The notes beneath the pieces are model-generated. The model ran no database searches, was not told the origin of the DNA, and was given only the letters and a program-made list of their open reading frames with translations. Shown in pieces: positions 1 through 13,699 of a stretch of 64,000 bases of DNA (within the stretch, counting starts at the first letter, position 1; every line of letters starts with the position of its first letter). Source of the DNA: Progne subis subis (taxonomy: Eukaryota; Chordata; Aves; Passeriformes; Hirundinidae); assembly GCA_022316685.1 (NCBI GenBank), contig JAKJHU010000030.1, positions 15,828,018 to 15,892,017 of the forward strand, in the 5' to 3' direction. The position numbers and the translations under genes were made by a program.

Positions 1-198
1 CCTCACGCGTGGCAGGCGTTGACCACAGGCTAGCTCAGTTCTGCACTGCGGCAAACGCAGATCGGTCGGGGTTACAGCATGGCGAGTAACCTCCTCCCTG
101 TGGGCCTTTGGTTCCCCACACCAGCGGCTGGACCTGATGGCGTCACGACTACGGCGGCGGATAAAGGGTCGACTCTCTTTGAGCAGGGTTAAAGGTGG

Positions 199-204
199 TT
201 TATT
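199..204 (-). terminator. Poly(A) signal of LTR family A copy 1
   Basis: AATAAA on the minus strand, conserved at 45681-45686 in the second copy. It marks the R region of the LTR. Confidence 0.6.
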
Positions 205-280
205 AAAGGAGAGTCTGGCAAGGAGCTCCGCCTCAGACCACTGCTGCCCAGAGAGAACCCAGATCAAAGCTGAGCAGAGA

Positions 281-289
281 CTTATAAAC
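281..289 (-). promoter_or_regulatory. TATA box of LTR family A copy 1
   Basis: The minus strand reads GTTTATAAG here. It is conserved in position and sequence in the second family copy (45762-45769) and lies about 80 bases upstream of the AATAAA, as expected for a U3 promoter. Activity is inferred, not shown. Confidence 0.6.
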
Positions 290-687
290 GGGGGAGGATC
301 CAGGGGTGGTGACAATGGGTCAGCCAATAAGGGAACAGGGGGGTGTAACAGGGGATGTTAACTTCTGAACAACAAACTGAATCACAAGACGGGAGAAGGG
401 GATTCCCCAGGCACCAGCCTATCACTCGACGCCTCTCCTGGATCTTTCCAGAAGCCAGGGAAGGGTCCCAAAGTGACAGACAGGGCGACCAAGAGGAGAG
501 AGAGGGGATTGACAGGGACAGATGTAGAAGAGGAATGAATGACATAAAACGACTGGTTATATAACCAACTCATAGGGGGGAAACCATTACAGAAAACGGG
601 GGGCACAGTGGAATGAACCATTACAAAAAACTTCTTATAAAACTTATAAAAATAACTTAATAAAACACCTCTTGCACCACCACACCC

Positions 688-1400
688 AACCATCCTTTCT
701 GTGAAGAACTTCTTCCTAATGTCCAACCTAAACCTCCCCTGGTGCAGCTGAAGACTGTGTCCTCTTGTCCTGTCACTGTTTCCTGGGAGAAGAGACCAAC
801 CCTCACCTGGCTACAGCCTCCTTTCAGGGAGGTTTACACCGTGATGGGGTCCCCAAGTCTCCTTTTCTCCAGGCAAAACACCCCCAGCTCCTTCAGCTGC
901 CTGTCATAGGACTTGTATTCCAGACTCTTCACCAGCCTTGTAACTCTTTGGACACACTCCAGCAGCTCCAGAGACTCGCCAATGTACAGAGCCACCCCTC
1001 CAGCTCTCCCACCTTGCCTGTCTCTTCTGAAGAGCATGAAGGCACCACTATGGCACTGCTGTCATGCGAGTCATCCCACCATGCTTCTGTTGTGGCTACT
1101 TTGTCATAGCTTTCCTGCTGTACCATGGCTCCCAGCTCCTCTTGTTTGCTACCCATGCTGTGTTTGTTCATGTAACTCCACCCCTCCATTTCTCTTTCAC
1201 TCTCCTTAATACTCCCTAACCTTTCCATTTCTTCCTTAAACTCTGCCACTAGACAGAGCAGATCATTCACCTCCCCACACCACACACAGCCCTGTCCTCC
1301 AGTACTGACACCAGGCTCAGACATTCCCTGCAGCCACTGACCTGGAGAGCTGTGTCCTTGGGGGGTTCTCTTTGTGTGGGCACACTCTTGCTGCATGCAG
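688..1400 (-). mobile_element. CR1 LINE with large internal deletion
   Basis: Chicken-repeat-1 (CR1) retrotransposon remnant on the minus strand. Seen: at about 1190-1330 the minus strand encodes an ORF1-like stretch (VNDLLCLVAEFKEEMERL). At about 1000-1110 it encodes the start of the ORF2 endonuclease (TEAWWDDSHD, then FRRDRQGG-type sequence). Near 980 it jumps directly to the end of ORF2 (LLECVQR) and the CR1 3' untranslated region, which runs to 688. The rest of the endonuclease and all of the reverse transcriptase are absent. Stops and frame changes show it is dead. Its 3' end should continue left of the LTR at 1-684, so it is probably split by that LTR. The 5' boundary near 1400 is approximate. 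Confidence 0.8.
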
Positions 1401-4400
1401 CAATGGCTTTTGACTGTTTGTAAAACACAGCTGGTTTGATTCAAGTTGTGGGGAAAAATCCTCAAACCAACCAAAAACCCCAATCCAAACACCACACCCA
1501 CCTAACACACCACCAGCAGCCAGGGGTGTGGCCGTGTCCTTCCTGGGGTGGAAAGTGCCCCTGTCATGGCCCTGTTTGCCTGCTCATGTTCCTGCACTCA
1601 TGGAACTATCTCCTGCCAATGGTCCTGGCACTGCCACTTGCTTTCCAGATAAAAGTGAGTTTTGACATACTAGGGTGAGCCTGGAAATGACTTCTAGTGA
1701 AACTTTGGGTCCATATGAGTCTGTCTTAGACAATGACATTGATCTTTGCAAGTCTGCAGTTCTCTGTCAAAGCCCCAACAGGGTGTTTTTGAAGATTCCC
1801 CTTCCCCCAATGCTTTGAGACTCTATTCAGTACCTTGAAAGTCAGATGAAGTGAGATTTCCATGCATTTGGACTGAAGTTCTTGGCTTCTGCGTATATGA
1901 CTCTTTATGGGTCAGTTTATGCAGTGGCACAGATTCTACCAAAAAGTCATTAGACAAAGTCTGCTTTTCTTTGTGGGAATATAGGTAGGGATGAAACCAA
2001 GTTAATTTTGATGCTGTAAAAAGACCTCCCTGGATCAAATTCTGTCTTCTCTAACATCTTATTCCACTGGTTACTGACACATTTTAGCCTATATTTTGCA
2101 TATGCTGCTTATCATTGGAAATCCCACAGTGAATGACATTGCTGATATCCTGTGCATGGAGAAAATCACACACAGATGCTGAATACCATACCCCTGCAGG
2201 TGAGGGATATCTAGTTTTCATTCTGTCCTAAACCCATGGAATCCCATGCAGCTAAGCCAGTAAAACTCTCCATGATGTTTAGCTCATTAACACTGATCAA
2301 AGCAATGGAGCTTGCTTTGGGATACTTGGGTTATATTTTGTGATAAAATTTTGCAGTTTTCTCTTCCCAGACTCTGGAACATAAATCACAGCTTGAACCA
2401 AAAAGCAGTCTGTGACATTACAAATGTATAGATATCTCCCTTCCTCTGTGAAGAAAAGAAATTGGGTAGCAGTTGATTTTTTTTTTTTTTTTTTTTTTTT
2501 TGCACACAAGGCCTCTGTTAATGCTGACAAAAAATATTTTTATTATTGATAACTAGGTAAATAAAATTTTAAAAATATCATTTTCTGCCTGGGAAGAGAT
2601 TCAGTTGCAAAAAGCAGTAAATTAATTCACTTATATAGAGATATTTCATGAATTGTTGTGAAGGCTAGACCCATAGTGTGAAATGATGCACAGAAGATGT
2701 TTTGATGACTGGTTTGTACCTGAACTTGATTCATTAAGTAAAAGATGTTTTAACTACCTTCAGATTACTATTTAAACTAACAAGCAGAAAGTCTTTTGCT
2801 CTAGTACTGATAAATCTCACTAATAATTTCATTTTCAGAAGTCTTCTTTCTTGAAACTCAAAATAACTTATGCCAAATCCATTTAAAAAAAAAACAACAC
2901 CAAAACCACAAACAAACAAACCCCACAAGAATCTGCAGTCTAGAAGCATATCCAAGATCACAGCAGCTGGAAAGCACAAACTCTCAAGGTTCTACTTTGA
3001 GGAGCTTGAGGAAGGCTGAAGACAGTGGCCCCAGCCCCAGGCTGCAGCACACTTTTACTCAGCATAGCCCAAACATAGGCAAATAAAGCTGTATCAAAAT
3101 TCAGGACTGTTTTAATTTGCATATGTTTGTCAATAATCACTAGTGACAAAGAATACCCAAGTGAAATTGCTGATGTCACACCCCCTTCACAGAAAGCATA
3201 AGTGATAGAAAAGTAAGAGGGTCATGTTCCAGCTACATCTTCTAAAAGTCCCATAGTTATGGATGCTCCTCTGAGCCAGTGATACTGCTGTGTAGTTTGT
3301 TATGTGTCTGTTGCTGAAATGGGTTTAATTAAACTTTTCGTTTGCCACATTTGTCTGTTTTAAAGCCTGTGCTAAACCTTCTGGGCTTACAGAACTGCTC
3401 TGCCAGTAAGGTGGCTTTAGTGAGTATAGGCAGTATTTCACTAAATGGAATTTGTGAGATTCTAAGGGAGAAGTTTCAGCAGCTTGAAATATAAAAGTTT
3501 CTGGATGATGGCGATAATAAGGTGTGACATAAGACATGCTCTGATACACTGGGAAATATTGAGGAACAAGTTTATGACTCCAGAAGGTGTTACTGGAGGG
3601 GGATCCAGCTCCCATATATCTTCTCATCTATGTGAGCAGAATTATGTGAGGATGGAGTAAAGCCAGTCTGAGCTCCTACCAGCATGAGCTGGCTCTGGAT
3701 ACTTTCTCTCAAAGCAAGGTCAAACATATTTAGAATATGGCAGCTCACAGAGAGGTAAGCTGCCATTTGGGCCAACATCCTGGGAAATGGGCCAAGGATG
3801 GCTTGGTCAGAAGAGGGCTGTGAGTTACCAGCAAACCAGACCACTGACAGCACCGCGTCATCTGTATACCTTGGAGATCCTCGATGGCTGCTCAGCTCTG
3901 CAGATTTTCTGGAGCAAAAAACATTTTGGGGCTTGTTGCCTACAGAGCTAAAGCAACCTGGAAAATAAAAAGTAGGCAGAGAGAAGTGTGTGCTTTTCTG
4001 AGCCCTGCATGCCATACCTTTAGGGGTTTAATTTGGGTGCCAGCTGTATGTTAGGATTTTAGCAGCTACGATTTTCAAAGAAACAAATTAAAGCTACAGC
4101 AAACTGGTCTGAGAGCCTTGTTTTCCCACAAACCTTACTGTTGCTTTATTTATTTAGTCTTCTTTTTCTTTCCACCTATCATTCTGTCAGGTTTAATAGG
4201 GCCTGAAAATAAGACATCAGAAAACACCAGGGGCAAATCTGATCTATGCGTGATTAGCCCTTGGCTACATTACCTGCAAATTGAAATATATAAACAACAT
4301 ATAGCTGTTACGTGAGTGTTCTGACCATAAATAGCTTCAGGTGCTGTAATATAAAACAAGGCTGAAAACCACCATATGGTAACAGACACAGATAGCACTG

Positions 4401-7400
4401 TTTGAAAAATCCCCGCATTTTGTATTACCATGCAGTGGGAAAAAAAGGCTTGAAGCAACCTTTGGAGTATCAGTCTGAAGAGCAAATTATACACGTTTTA
4501 CATAGCTTGAATAAAAAATGTTGTTCCTCTAAGCCATTTTTCACATACTAATTTTGCATTCATTTCACTGTGTAACATTAGTAGGAAAAGAAATCTTTGA
4601 GTCTAAAAGTCTATTGATAAACAGTTCCTCTAAAAAAGTAATTATTCTCGGAAGTTTTTTCTTTAAAATATACTATTTACTTAGAATGTCTCTTACATTG
4701 TTAGCACATACATAATGAAATAATGGGCCATTTAGTGGGCTAATGTATTTTTCACTTGCTTTTTATCAACTTTCTTTTAAAAGAAAATCACTGCAGAAGG
4801 TGAAATAGTATAATAAGGTTAATGAGTAAAAAAATAACATAGAACTGCTTTTATCGTACTTAGCATCTCTAAATCACAAAATGGGCAAAACAGATGCTTT
4901 GGAATGCAGCCGAGGAGTTGATCAGTAGAAGCTGATTATCTATTAATGAGAGATTTTTAGTGGTGTACCCTGGTGTAAAAATCACTAGACTCCATTCAGG
5001 CAGTCATCAGTTGCAAGTGCCATGTATATGAATCACTTGATTGATGTACAAAATTCAAAACAGATTTCCCCTGGTGCCCTATGGGTTGTCATGCACTGAT
5101 GATCCCCTATCTGTTTATGTTAATGAAACAGGGTTTTTCAGTAAGTAAATATGTGTAGTATTTAATTAAACTCACTGCTGAGCTCTGTGTGAAAATGTAG
5201 CCCCATTGTTTACACGTACTTTTGACTGCAGTTCTTTGTTTTCACCCCAGCTTTCCTTCTCAGTTGCCTCAGTCCTCTGTCTAAAGAACATCTGGTTTTG
5301 TCCCATGCCAAGATGTTGTGAGCACCACTGCTCACAAGAAAAAGGTGCCTTTGACAAACCCTCAGCTCCCATCACCAGCTCCACAGTTGGCAGGATTGCA
5401 AACAGGGGTCTTCTGGAGAGTGAAGTGTGCTAGCATTCTGCAAATTGCTCTGCTGCTGACACCCTTTGGGGTCTGTGCAGTGACTAGGGAACTGGGTTTT
5501 TTTTCATGCAGTTTGTTGTCACATTTAGGACATAAAGATTTTCAAAGTATTTTGAGACTGAATGGTTAAAAAAGTTTTATATGTATATATATCCCATAAG
5601 AGCAGGAGTGATGCTCCTGATTCCTACTTCAAGACTCTACATGTAGGCAAGACAATGCAAAAGAACCATGAAAAGGATAAAAATCAGGCTTAAGGTAGAA
5701 GCCTGTAAAAATATCTCCCTCAGCTGAAACAACCATCTTGAAGAAGCAAAAGTAGGATTTAAATCATTATTATGTCATCACAATGACTTTTGCCTCCTTC
5801 TTCTTTTTTTTTTCCCTACTGTGATTATTATTTTCCTGAACAGAAATAGAGCAGTTGCTGATACATTCTGCAGAACTCACAGTGAGTCCTGGCATGATTT
5901 GTGGCTTTTTTTATTGAAGAGCTGGTTAATAGTTTACATTTATTAGTGGCTGCTTGCCCTTTAGTGTGGCATGTGTTTGCAATTTAATGCTGCCATGTAT
6001 CAATAGTATTTGCATGTTTGGTATTTTATTAGGCACCAGCAGTGGTCATGCATTTTATTTAGGCCATCCTGAAACTTTCCTCGTTTGCTTGTGGGACTCC
6101 ACATAAGAAAGGCTCAGCGTACCAGTTCCCTTCTTCCCATTTCCAAGAATCCAAAAGCTGCAAAGGCCAGTCTAGTTCAGATTTATCTTCTTACCTGGTA
6201 AAATATCGGGGATCTTTCCTGTACTAATAGGGTTTAGGAATACTTTGCTGAATATGATATTTTCTGTTATGGAATCATTAATCTACTGAGAAAGCAATTT
6301 AAATGGAATAATGGATTCTGCTTTGAGTGTTTTATCTGTTTTTTTCCTGAGGTTTGATACAGAAGGGGGCTCAGAATCCTGAATGAAGTTATTGTTATTG
6401 AATGAATATAGGTATATTAATGAAGAGCTGCTCTTTCTGCTGTAGTCTCACTAACACATAAATAAGTATTTCAGAAATGATACTTGCTCACATTTTTGTT
6501 TGTTTGTTTGTTTTTTAATTATCAACAAAAAAGATTTGCAGCATCATTCCAGATCTGTGATACATAGCACATGACCAAGGGAAGCAGAAAAGCTACCTCC
6601 AGCCATGGCTGTGCCTACACTCTGTCAATATGTATGAGAATGATGGCTTTGTTCTTACAGACAGCAGACCTTTCCCCTAAATGAATAAACATGCTACCAA
6701 GAGGTCTTTCTCTCGTGCTGCAGAAGTTCTGCTTTCACAGGACTGGAGGAAAACATCTCCAAAGGATTTATATTCTCTTTCTGGAAGTAGAGGAAAAACA
6801 CCAAGTTTAAGATTAGCATCAGTTCCAGTCACTTGTTGATTTACTGCCTACCATCAGATTTGTGGGAACTTTGTAATCTGCTTAGAGATTGCTGGGCAGA
6901 GCTGGAGAAAATGTGTGGAATATTACTTGCAAAATAGTCTTCAAATTAAATTCCCCAATTGCCTTTTGCTGTGTTTTTTTAATCACCTACTGGTCTTGTT
7001 TACAAACCTTCATGAAAATGGCATATCAAAACATGGTTATTTATGAAGAAAACAAATCATCCAAACCTACAAGTTCTTTCATATAAAATGGAATATTTTT
7101 TACATATTGAATGCATTCTCTATTTCCAGACCCTGAGCTGTCATGAGACTGTCTTACGTATCTTGAGGCTGTGGTGATATTTTGTTTGAAAGATCACAGA
7201 GTCCGTGTTCTTTAGTGTTCATTTGTCTGCTTTCAGAGCTCGCTAATATTCACAACTCTAAGCTTTATTTGCACCCATGTGCATTGCAGAAAGAGAGATT
7301 CTCATGGCTCTCTGGCTCTTGAGAGTCAAAATTCTCAAGGTACCAAAACCAGTGTGTTCTTAATGAGGAAATCATTAAATTTGGCAATTTCTGAAACCTC

Positions 7401-10400
7401 ATGAGGTCGATAGTAAAACCTCCACTGATTTTGTTATGCGGCCCAGATTTTGCTCCATGTGAAATCAAATATTTAATCAAGTTCTGTAATGCTGTAAAAA
7501 AATATAGCAAAATGAAAACATCTATAATTGGTTTTGGTACTGGATGGCTACATTCTGTATCAAAGTCTGACATCTACTTCTTCAAAATTCTTGCGTAACA
7601 TCTAAGGCATGAAAGAGCTGAAATCATGCTTTTTTGTTTTTCCTATCTCAATCCTACATAGCTTTACAGCTGAGATGATTTTCCATGAAGATTCTTGAAT
7701 ATAAGATCCGAACAGAGAGACAATAGTCTAATTTTTCTGGTTTAGGCCTTAAACAAAAGATAACAGCAGAGGCACACCAAATATTCATGCAACCATTGAC
7801 CTGTTTAAAAGCTTTGATTTAAAAGCTATGGTGATGTTGGGCAAGTGAGGCCAGTCCTTAGCAAACCCATCACCTTGAGAAACATTTATTTTTTTGTTGT
7901 TGTTTTGTTTTGTTTTGTTTCTGTTTTTTCTTTTTTCCCCCTGGGTTTTTTGTCTGAACTTTTTGGTTAACATTACACAGAGCTAAAATGAATTTACTTT
8001 GTCTTATGAGGACTAAAACCTTTCGGTATTTTTTGCCAGCCTGTTGCAAATGAATGAGTGATTGTCAATTTCTTGAACAGGATCCTGCTTTTATGTCAGT
8101 GAAAGTTCTTCGGAACTATTTCCTTCATCATTGCCTGTAATGGGGATAGGGAAATTTGACATGGATATTAAAAATGCTGGGCCCTCTATGGGTAAAAGCA
8201 ATACCTCTGGGTATAGAGAGTAATTCTGAACAAACTCCTCAATTTCTTAGAAGTTACCTTAAGTCAATATGGTAACCAAAGGTAATTTTCCATGAGCGTA
8301 GGAGTAAAATCATAAAAAAATTTACTTCAGCTTGATGTGTTATATATTATAGGAGCCTTGTTTTCTAACAGGTCAAAGTATATAGGAAAGTGAAATTAAA
8401 TTACAACCCCATAGATGTGTCCTTGTCTGACAGGGTGTTGCCAGTCAGGAGATGGGATCAAATTCTACTGTTCAGTATATATTTATTGAAATCTTATATA
8501 TACAAGCATAAAAGCACTCTGAAGGTCTGTGTGCCTTGAAGAATTATTTTGTGTCTCTGGAGTAGCATGGGTCACACATATTAGGAAAGCTCAACTTATG
8601 TGCCTTTAATCTCTATGTTCATAATGGTAAGGCAAGGTAAAAGGGTTACTTGCAAGAATTGCAGATGTTGAAAGAGGAGACTGGCTTAGACCAGCAGAGA
8701 TGTTCCTGTGCAGTGTGGTCTGTGGCTTGAGGATTTTGTATCTTAAAGAACTGAATAATCAAACCCCGTCTCTAGCATTTAAGGTGAGGAACACAGGGAC
8801 TGACAATTGTCATGGCTGTCCTACTATCCACAGGACATGGCTTTAGGTCTTTGGAGTGCCTGTCTGTCTGCTGCACCACAAAAATGATGAAGAGGAGGAC
8901 TCCCATGCTTTCAGGAAGGAGAGGAATAAGCTGGCTTGGCTCTTAAGCGCTGCAGGAGGTTGTGAGGCTCCTGATGGCTCACAGGATCATGCCCACAGGC
9001 ATGTGGAAAGCCAGCACAAGATTAAACATCAAAGACTTAATTGCATTCCTTTTCTTTATCAGGAATATAATAAAATTGCTTTGTAATTTTACATTTTTAA
9101 GGCAGTTGTGAAGCTTTAGAAAGTGAATCTGAGATGATGGCCTGCTGAAATATTTTATGTTAATCGAAAGAATCATTCTTCTAAATTTACAGTCCTCCCT
9201 TAATTATTCTAGACTTTCCATAAAAGGTTTATCATAATAATCTTAATTTTTTAGTCTTTACTTTTTTGAGTTTTCATCTGAGTTTTTACTTTTTGAGTTT
9301 TTACTTTTTCATCTGATAGAGAAACCACAGCTTTTTTAAGAGCACCATGAGAGAAATTATCTCTTTCAGACTGTCTGCATTAGAGGGCAGTCCCAAGGCA
9401 CCAAGGAAAAGAGAGATGCTTTAACTGCTGCTGGTGTCTAAGGAGCAACTTGCATCTGTCTTTACAGGGAACAGATCATTGGGTTTGTGAGTCAAGGCAG
9501 GGTCTGGGAGTGTGCATGTGAGCACAACAGAGAGCAAGGGACTGGAATGTGCACAGCATGTTTCATATTCTCCACATATTCACCAGCTGCTGAGCATCCT
9601 CTTGTGTATTGTAGAAACTACATCAAAAGAAATATTCTCCCCTAGGGCTCTGGTGTACAGGTCTGTCCCCTCTGCATTCTTGCAGCTATTCCTGACCAAG
9701 AGAATAGAAGTGCTGGGAAATCTAATGACCCTTTTTTTGACTCAAAATGGATCAATATTGGCAGAATTGGAGGAATGTTCTGATAAAACAGCTTCTTCTA
9801 ACCATTCTGTTAAAACCAAAACTGTTAAGTTGGGAAAGGTCAGAACAATTTTAGAAAAGTTCCCTCAGATTTCTGTCTTAATTTGTTTTTCTGTATGATG
9901 TTCCAGTTTGAAGAATGCAAATACTTTCTTTCAAAAATTGAATTAATTGTAATAATTAGCTATATCAACCAAGAGTAGTTAAGGTGAAAGGAAATGTTTG
10001 AACTAAACAAAAGTATTTTGGGAAAAGTAAGAGTTTAGTTTAACTTTGATCTGTGTAGTAGTTTGGAAAGATTAGCATGTACAAAAAGAACTTGAAACAC
10101 AGGAAAAGTGGGATTATTTTGTCCAAATGAATGTATTTTTGAAATTTTTATTGCCTAGATTTTAATTTTTCATTTTCTCCTAGAACCGTTCTGATTATAA
10201 TGCAAATGGCACACAACTGGGATGCATTTCTCACTGTCTTTTTATCTGTATTTAGTTTTTATGACACTTTTAGCTGATTTGATAGTATCTTTCTTCAAAT
10301 TCAGTATAATCATGTCAACCAGGAAATTGTCTGACTCAGTTTTAAAATGTCAAACTCAGTTTTAATATAGGCTTTGTTTCATGGCAGGCAGCTGGAATGT

Positions 10401-12339
10401 ACATGGTGCAAGTCCAGATTTCCCCAAACATTGCTCAGCTGCTTTCAAGTCACAGTAAGCTAAATATTGGCTTGACAGTGATGCTATAACAGGAGACTGT
10501 AGAACTTATGGATCCTTTTACTCAATGTACTCTTATATATCTTATGAGATAACAAGAAACAAACCCCACGGAAATGCCAAGTTCAAATATTTGTACAGAA
10601 ATATCTTTTCAGGAATATTGGAGGTAACCTTGATTCCTTTGATTCCCCACACAGAGCTGAGCTCTGCTGGGCCCAGATTTCATGAACTGGCTCTGATTTT
10701 TTTAGGAACTTTCCTACAGCCTACTTCTCTGTAAGGCTCAAAGACACAGACAGGGTAAAATCCATTTCAATTAATATTGAGTGTGAGGTGTAGGTGTTTT
10801 GTTAGAGCTAATCACTGGGTAGCTTTTAAAATCAAAGGAGAGAAATGGGTTCCTCTACTGCATGATCCATCTTATCCCAAGTAAAATGTAGAATAGACTA
10901 ATTGCACCATGCAGATGCCTGTTTCTCCCCATTGACTGTATGAAGAGGTTAGATGGCAGGATGCTCTAAAAGTAGAAGAAATGTGTATTGCGGAAGGAAT
11001 CTTCCAGAACTGCAGTGAAGACAATTTTTTCTTCTTATCTAGCTCTGGCAGTACTCCAGATGTAGATTCATGCCTCACATTTGATGGAGCAGTGTGCAGG
11101 GAGGTTTTCCCAAAAGTCTCGCAGCAGGAGTTAACACAGCGTGGTATTTCCAGGAGAAGTTGTAGTACATTTCCCTGTCCAGAGTGGAGGTCCACTATGC
11201 AGGTGGACCAGGTTATAAGCCTAGTCTGAATACAGTACTGTTAGTGCTTTGAGTTTTAAATCACTAATATTAATACCTTATTTTGTACAGCTTATTAGAA
11301 GAAGAGTTGTTGAAGATTTTTGAAGCCTAAATTGGACTTAAAAGGTTCCTCTAATATCATGTTTTTGAAAGACATAAAATGTGAGGTGAACACATATACA
11401 CAAACACACAAAAAAGAAAGAAAAAGGTGGGGTTTTTTTAGCATATCTACTTCTATAGCTGAACTCAGCACAATGCCTGAGGAAATCTATAGTTGTGGGT
11501 TATATTATCTGAAGACACTTTTCCACTGAAGGCTCATTTATTATAAGACCTAATACAAAATAATGAATATTTGCTTTAAGTCAGGTCAGGACCAGAACTT
11601 ATCTCCCAGGGAATATGTGCAATTTTTGTGATAACCAGAAAAGACTTTCTTCCCCTGGAGTGAACTCCACTGGATTTAGTGCTGCATTAGTAGGCTGAGC
11701 ATCTGAACTGTGCTTATTGGTAATTTAGCTTCTCTTCAACAGAGCACTAGGGTGTTTCTTTTCTTAAGCATGCATGTAGTTACAAAGATTGATTTCAATG
11801 GAGCTATTCAAGAAATCAAGATGAAAATTATTTCTGCTTATTTCACAGATGTAATACTTCTGATTTTCAAGGAATAGGCTTTTCTGAAAATTGGGTTTTA
11901 AGACCACAATAATAATTTTTGGTTCTAACCATCAATCTCAAAGTATTACATAAATATTAGTTCTAACAGAATTAGTATTAGGAAAATGAAGCTGCCCATC
12001 AGAATTAATTTGATAGAAAAATTTATGCCATTTACATTTGGATTAAGCTTGTAAATATATAGAGGGGCTCTTGTACACTTAAAATACTGTATACCTAAAA
12101 TTACTTTTATTATACTTTTTTCTATACTGTAGCCACAGTATAGGAAAATTTTCTTGCTCTAGTTTGATAGTTTACCATAAATGCTCTTATCCTCTATGTT
12201 GTTTTTCTGCAGCTTGAAGAAGGGGAATTTCACACTACAGATTTAATACCTCTCACTTGAAGAAAGGCTTTTTATGGAGGTCTCTTGGTGAGCCCTTTAC
12301 TGAAGAAAGCCAGTGGGGAAAGAAAACCTTCTGTTTCAT
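1401..12339. other. No gene recognised; AT-rich unique DNA
   Basis: I see no exon, RNA gene or clear mobile element here. Open frames are short (141 codons at most) and match no family I know. Simple tracts include a 25-base T run at 2477-2501, (GTTT)n near 6497-6515, a T/G-rich (GTTTT)n tract near 7888-7932, and a TTTTTGAGTTTTTAC-type local duplication near 9250-9310. Decayed repeats too old to see by eye could be present. Confidence 0.6.
2477..2501. repeat. Poly(T)25 tract
   Basis: An uninterrupted run of 25 T. No element recognised on its flanks, so I cannot tell whether it is a retrotransposon tail or simple slippage. Confidence 0.9.
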
Positions 12340-12500
12340 CCTCCATTGATGCTACTCAGGGCTTGGTCCTGAGGCTGGGATTGTTTAATATCTTCAGTAG
12401 TGAGGGGGAAGATTGGACAGACAGACAGCAACCTAAGGAGATGGGTGATGCCAAACTGAGGAGCAGTCAACGTCTGAAATCAGAACTTCTCTGAATATGG
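12340..12500 (+). mobile_element. Decayed CR1-like reverse transcriptase fragment
   Basis: The plus strand keeps a degraded copy of the CR1 reverse transcriptase segment that normally runs from the PQGS motif to the FADD catalytic motif. Visible pieces are QGLVLRLGLFNIFSS (compare the family pattern QGSVLGP..FNIF.ND) and, after a gap, GDAKLRSSQ where FADDTKL is expected. No intact catalytic residues remain. It may be an outlying piece of the larger CR1 at 13700-15466. The match is by eye and weak. Confidence 0.45.
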
Positions 12501-13699
12501 GATGGACCCAGGCACTGTTCAGGGCACCCACCCAACCAGATTCATTCAATGACTCATTTTTGCAACGAACTGCAGAAATGTTGCACTTTAGGGAAAGCTC
12601 TGGTGATATTAATCTCAGTTTGACAGCAAAGCTCCTAAGACACTGACATTTATAATTTACTCCCTCTCTATCCCATAAAAGCTAGTTAAACAGCTTCATG
12701 TCCGCAACTTGGTTTGTTTTGCTTGATGGATCCTGAAGCCTTCAAAGCAGCTTCAATAGGACAGGTCCATCTACTCATTTGCATCTCATTTGACACCTGG
12801 TGATTTTAGCACCCCAGGGCTGCATTGCCATAGAAGATAAGCTTTTACCTGTCTTGTTGCTTCCCAAATGTCATGCTCAAAATAGGCTTTAGCTTTCAAA
12901 AGGTGAGCAGATACTGTTGGAGTTAAGCCATGAATGTAGCAACAACCACAGGTTTGAGTTAGCCAAATAACACACTTTTATATTCAGCACCTCCACCCCA
13001 CAGAATATGGTGATCATGTATACAAGTTTGTGCCTCACATATGAGACTGACAGAATTTATTTCCCATATTTCAAGTTCATAAATTGCTTAAAGACTATTA
13101 TATCACCATAATAATCCTGAGAACAAAAATTATTCCAATTAAATTGAGTCACAAAGCAAAAAATACCATTATGTGGTTTTGGAAACACAAGGCCTAAAGA
13201 TCTTGAGCAGGATATATAATTTAATGGGCAGATTAGGCAAAAACAGGTAATACTGGGAATATGACAATGAATACATAATATTTTCATAAAAAACTGTGAA
13301 GACCATATCTCAACAGAAAATGCCTAAAATCTGTATTCCACAGATTGCGAAAATTCAGCTTGAGCAGATTTCTTGTTCGTCTTACAGAAATTCAGCTTTA
13401 ATTACAATGAAGCTGACGACCTTTGTGATGTCCTGATAATCCCCAAAATGCAAACCTTCAAACAGAGATGCTGAAAGAATAGTAAGTGAGAATGTCTCCT
13501 TTTTCTAAGCACTGATTCTAAAGCCGAGGTATCTAACATTCAATTTACAATGGTAATTGTCCAATAGTTTTTGCATGTTACTGGTAACAGGCTCATTCTG
13601 TTGTTATATAGGGGCTAAAAATGTCTTCAAAAACCTTACCCTAAATATTTTGAATATTCAAAAACAGATATAAAGAGTGATGAGCATAGAGACATAGTT
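12501..13699. other. No gene recognised
   Basis: AT-rich unique-looking DNA between two CR1 fragments. No exon, RNA gene or repeat recognised. Confidence 0.5.

Larger units (their letters stand above)
1..684 (-). mobile_element. ERV LTR, family A copy 1 (cut by window edge)
   Basis: This is a retroviral long terminal repeat read on the minus strand. Seen: the right edge is the LTR 5' end (TGTGGTGGTGC on the minus strand). A TATA-like GTTTATAAG lies at 281-289 and a poly(A) signal AATAAA at 199-204, both on the minus strand and in the right order for U3-R-U5. A second copy at 45482-46160 matches over its whole length apart from small indels, which defines the element. The left edge is lost at the window start, so it may be a solo LTR or the 5' LTR of a provirus lying further left. 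The DNA immediately right of 684 is CR1 3' sequence, so the LTR probably inserted into a CR1 copy. No coding potential is expected; the open frames inside are incidental. Confidence 0.85.

Noticed and set aside
3590..4015. 141-codon open frame on the minus strand
   Set aside because: No recognisable domain, low-complexity-free but random-looking composition, no splice or conservation evidence; consistent with chance in 64 kb.
9512..9898. 128-codon open frame on the plus strand
   Set aside because: No motif or family resemblance; no supporting context.
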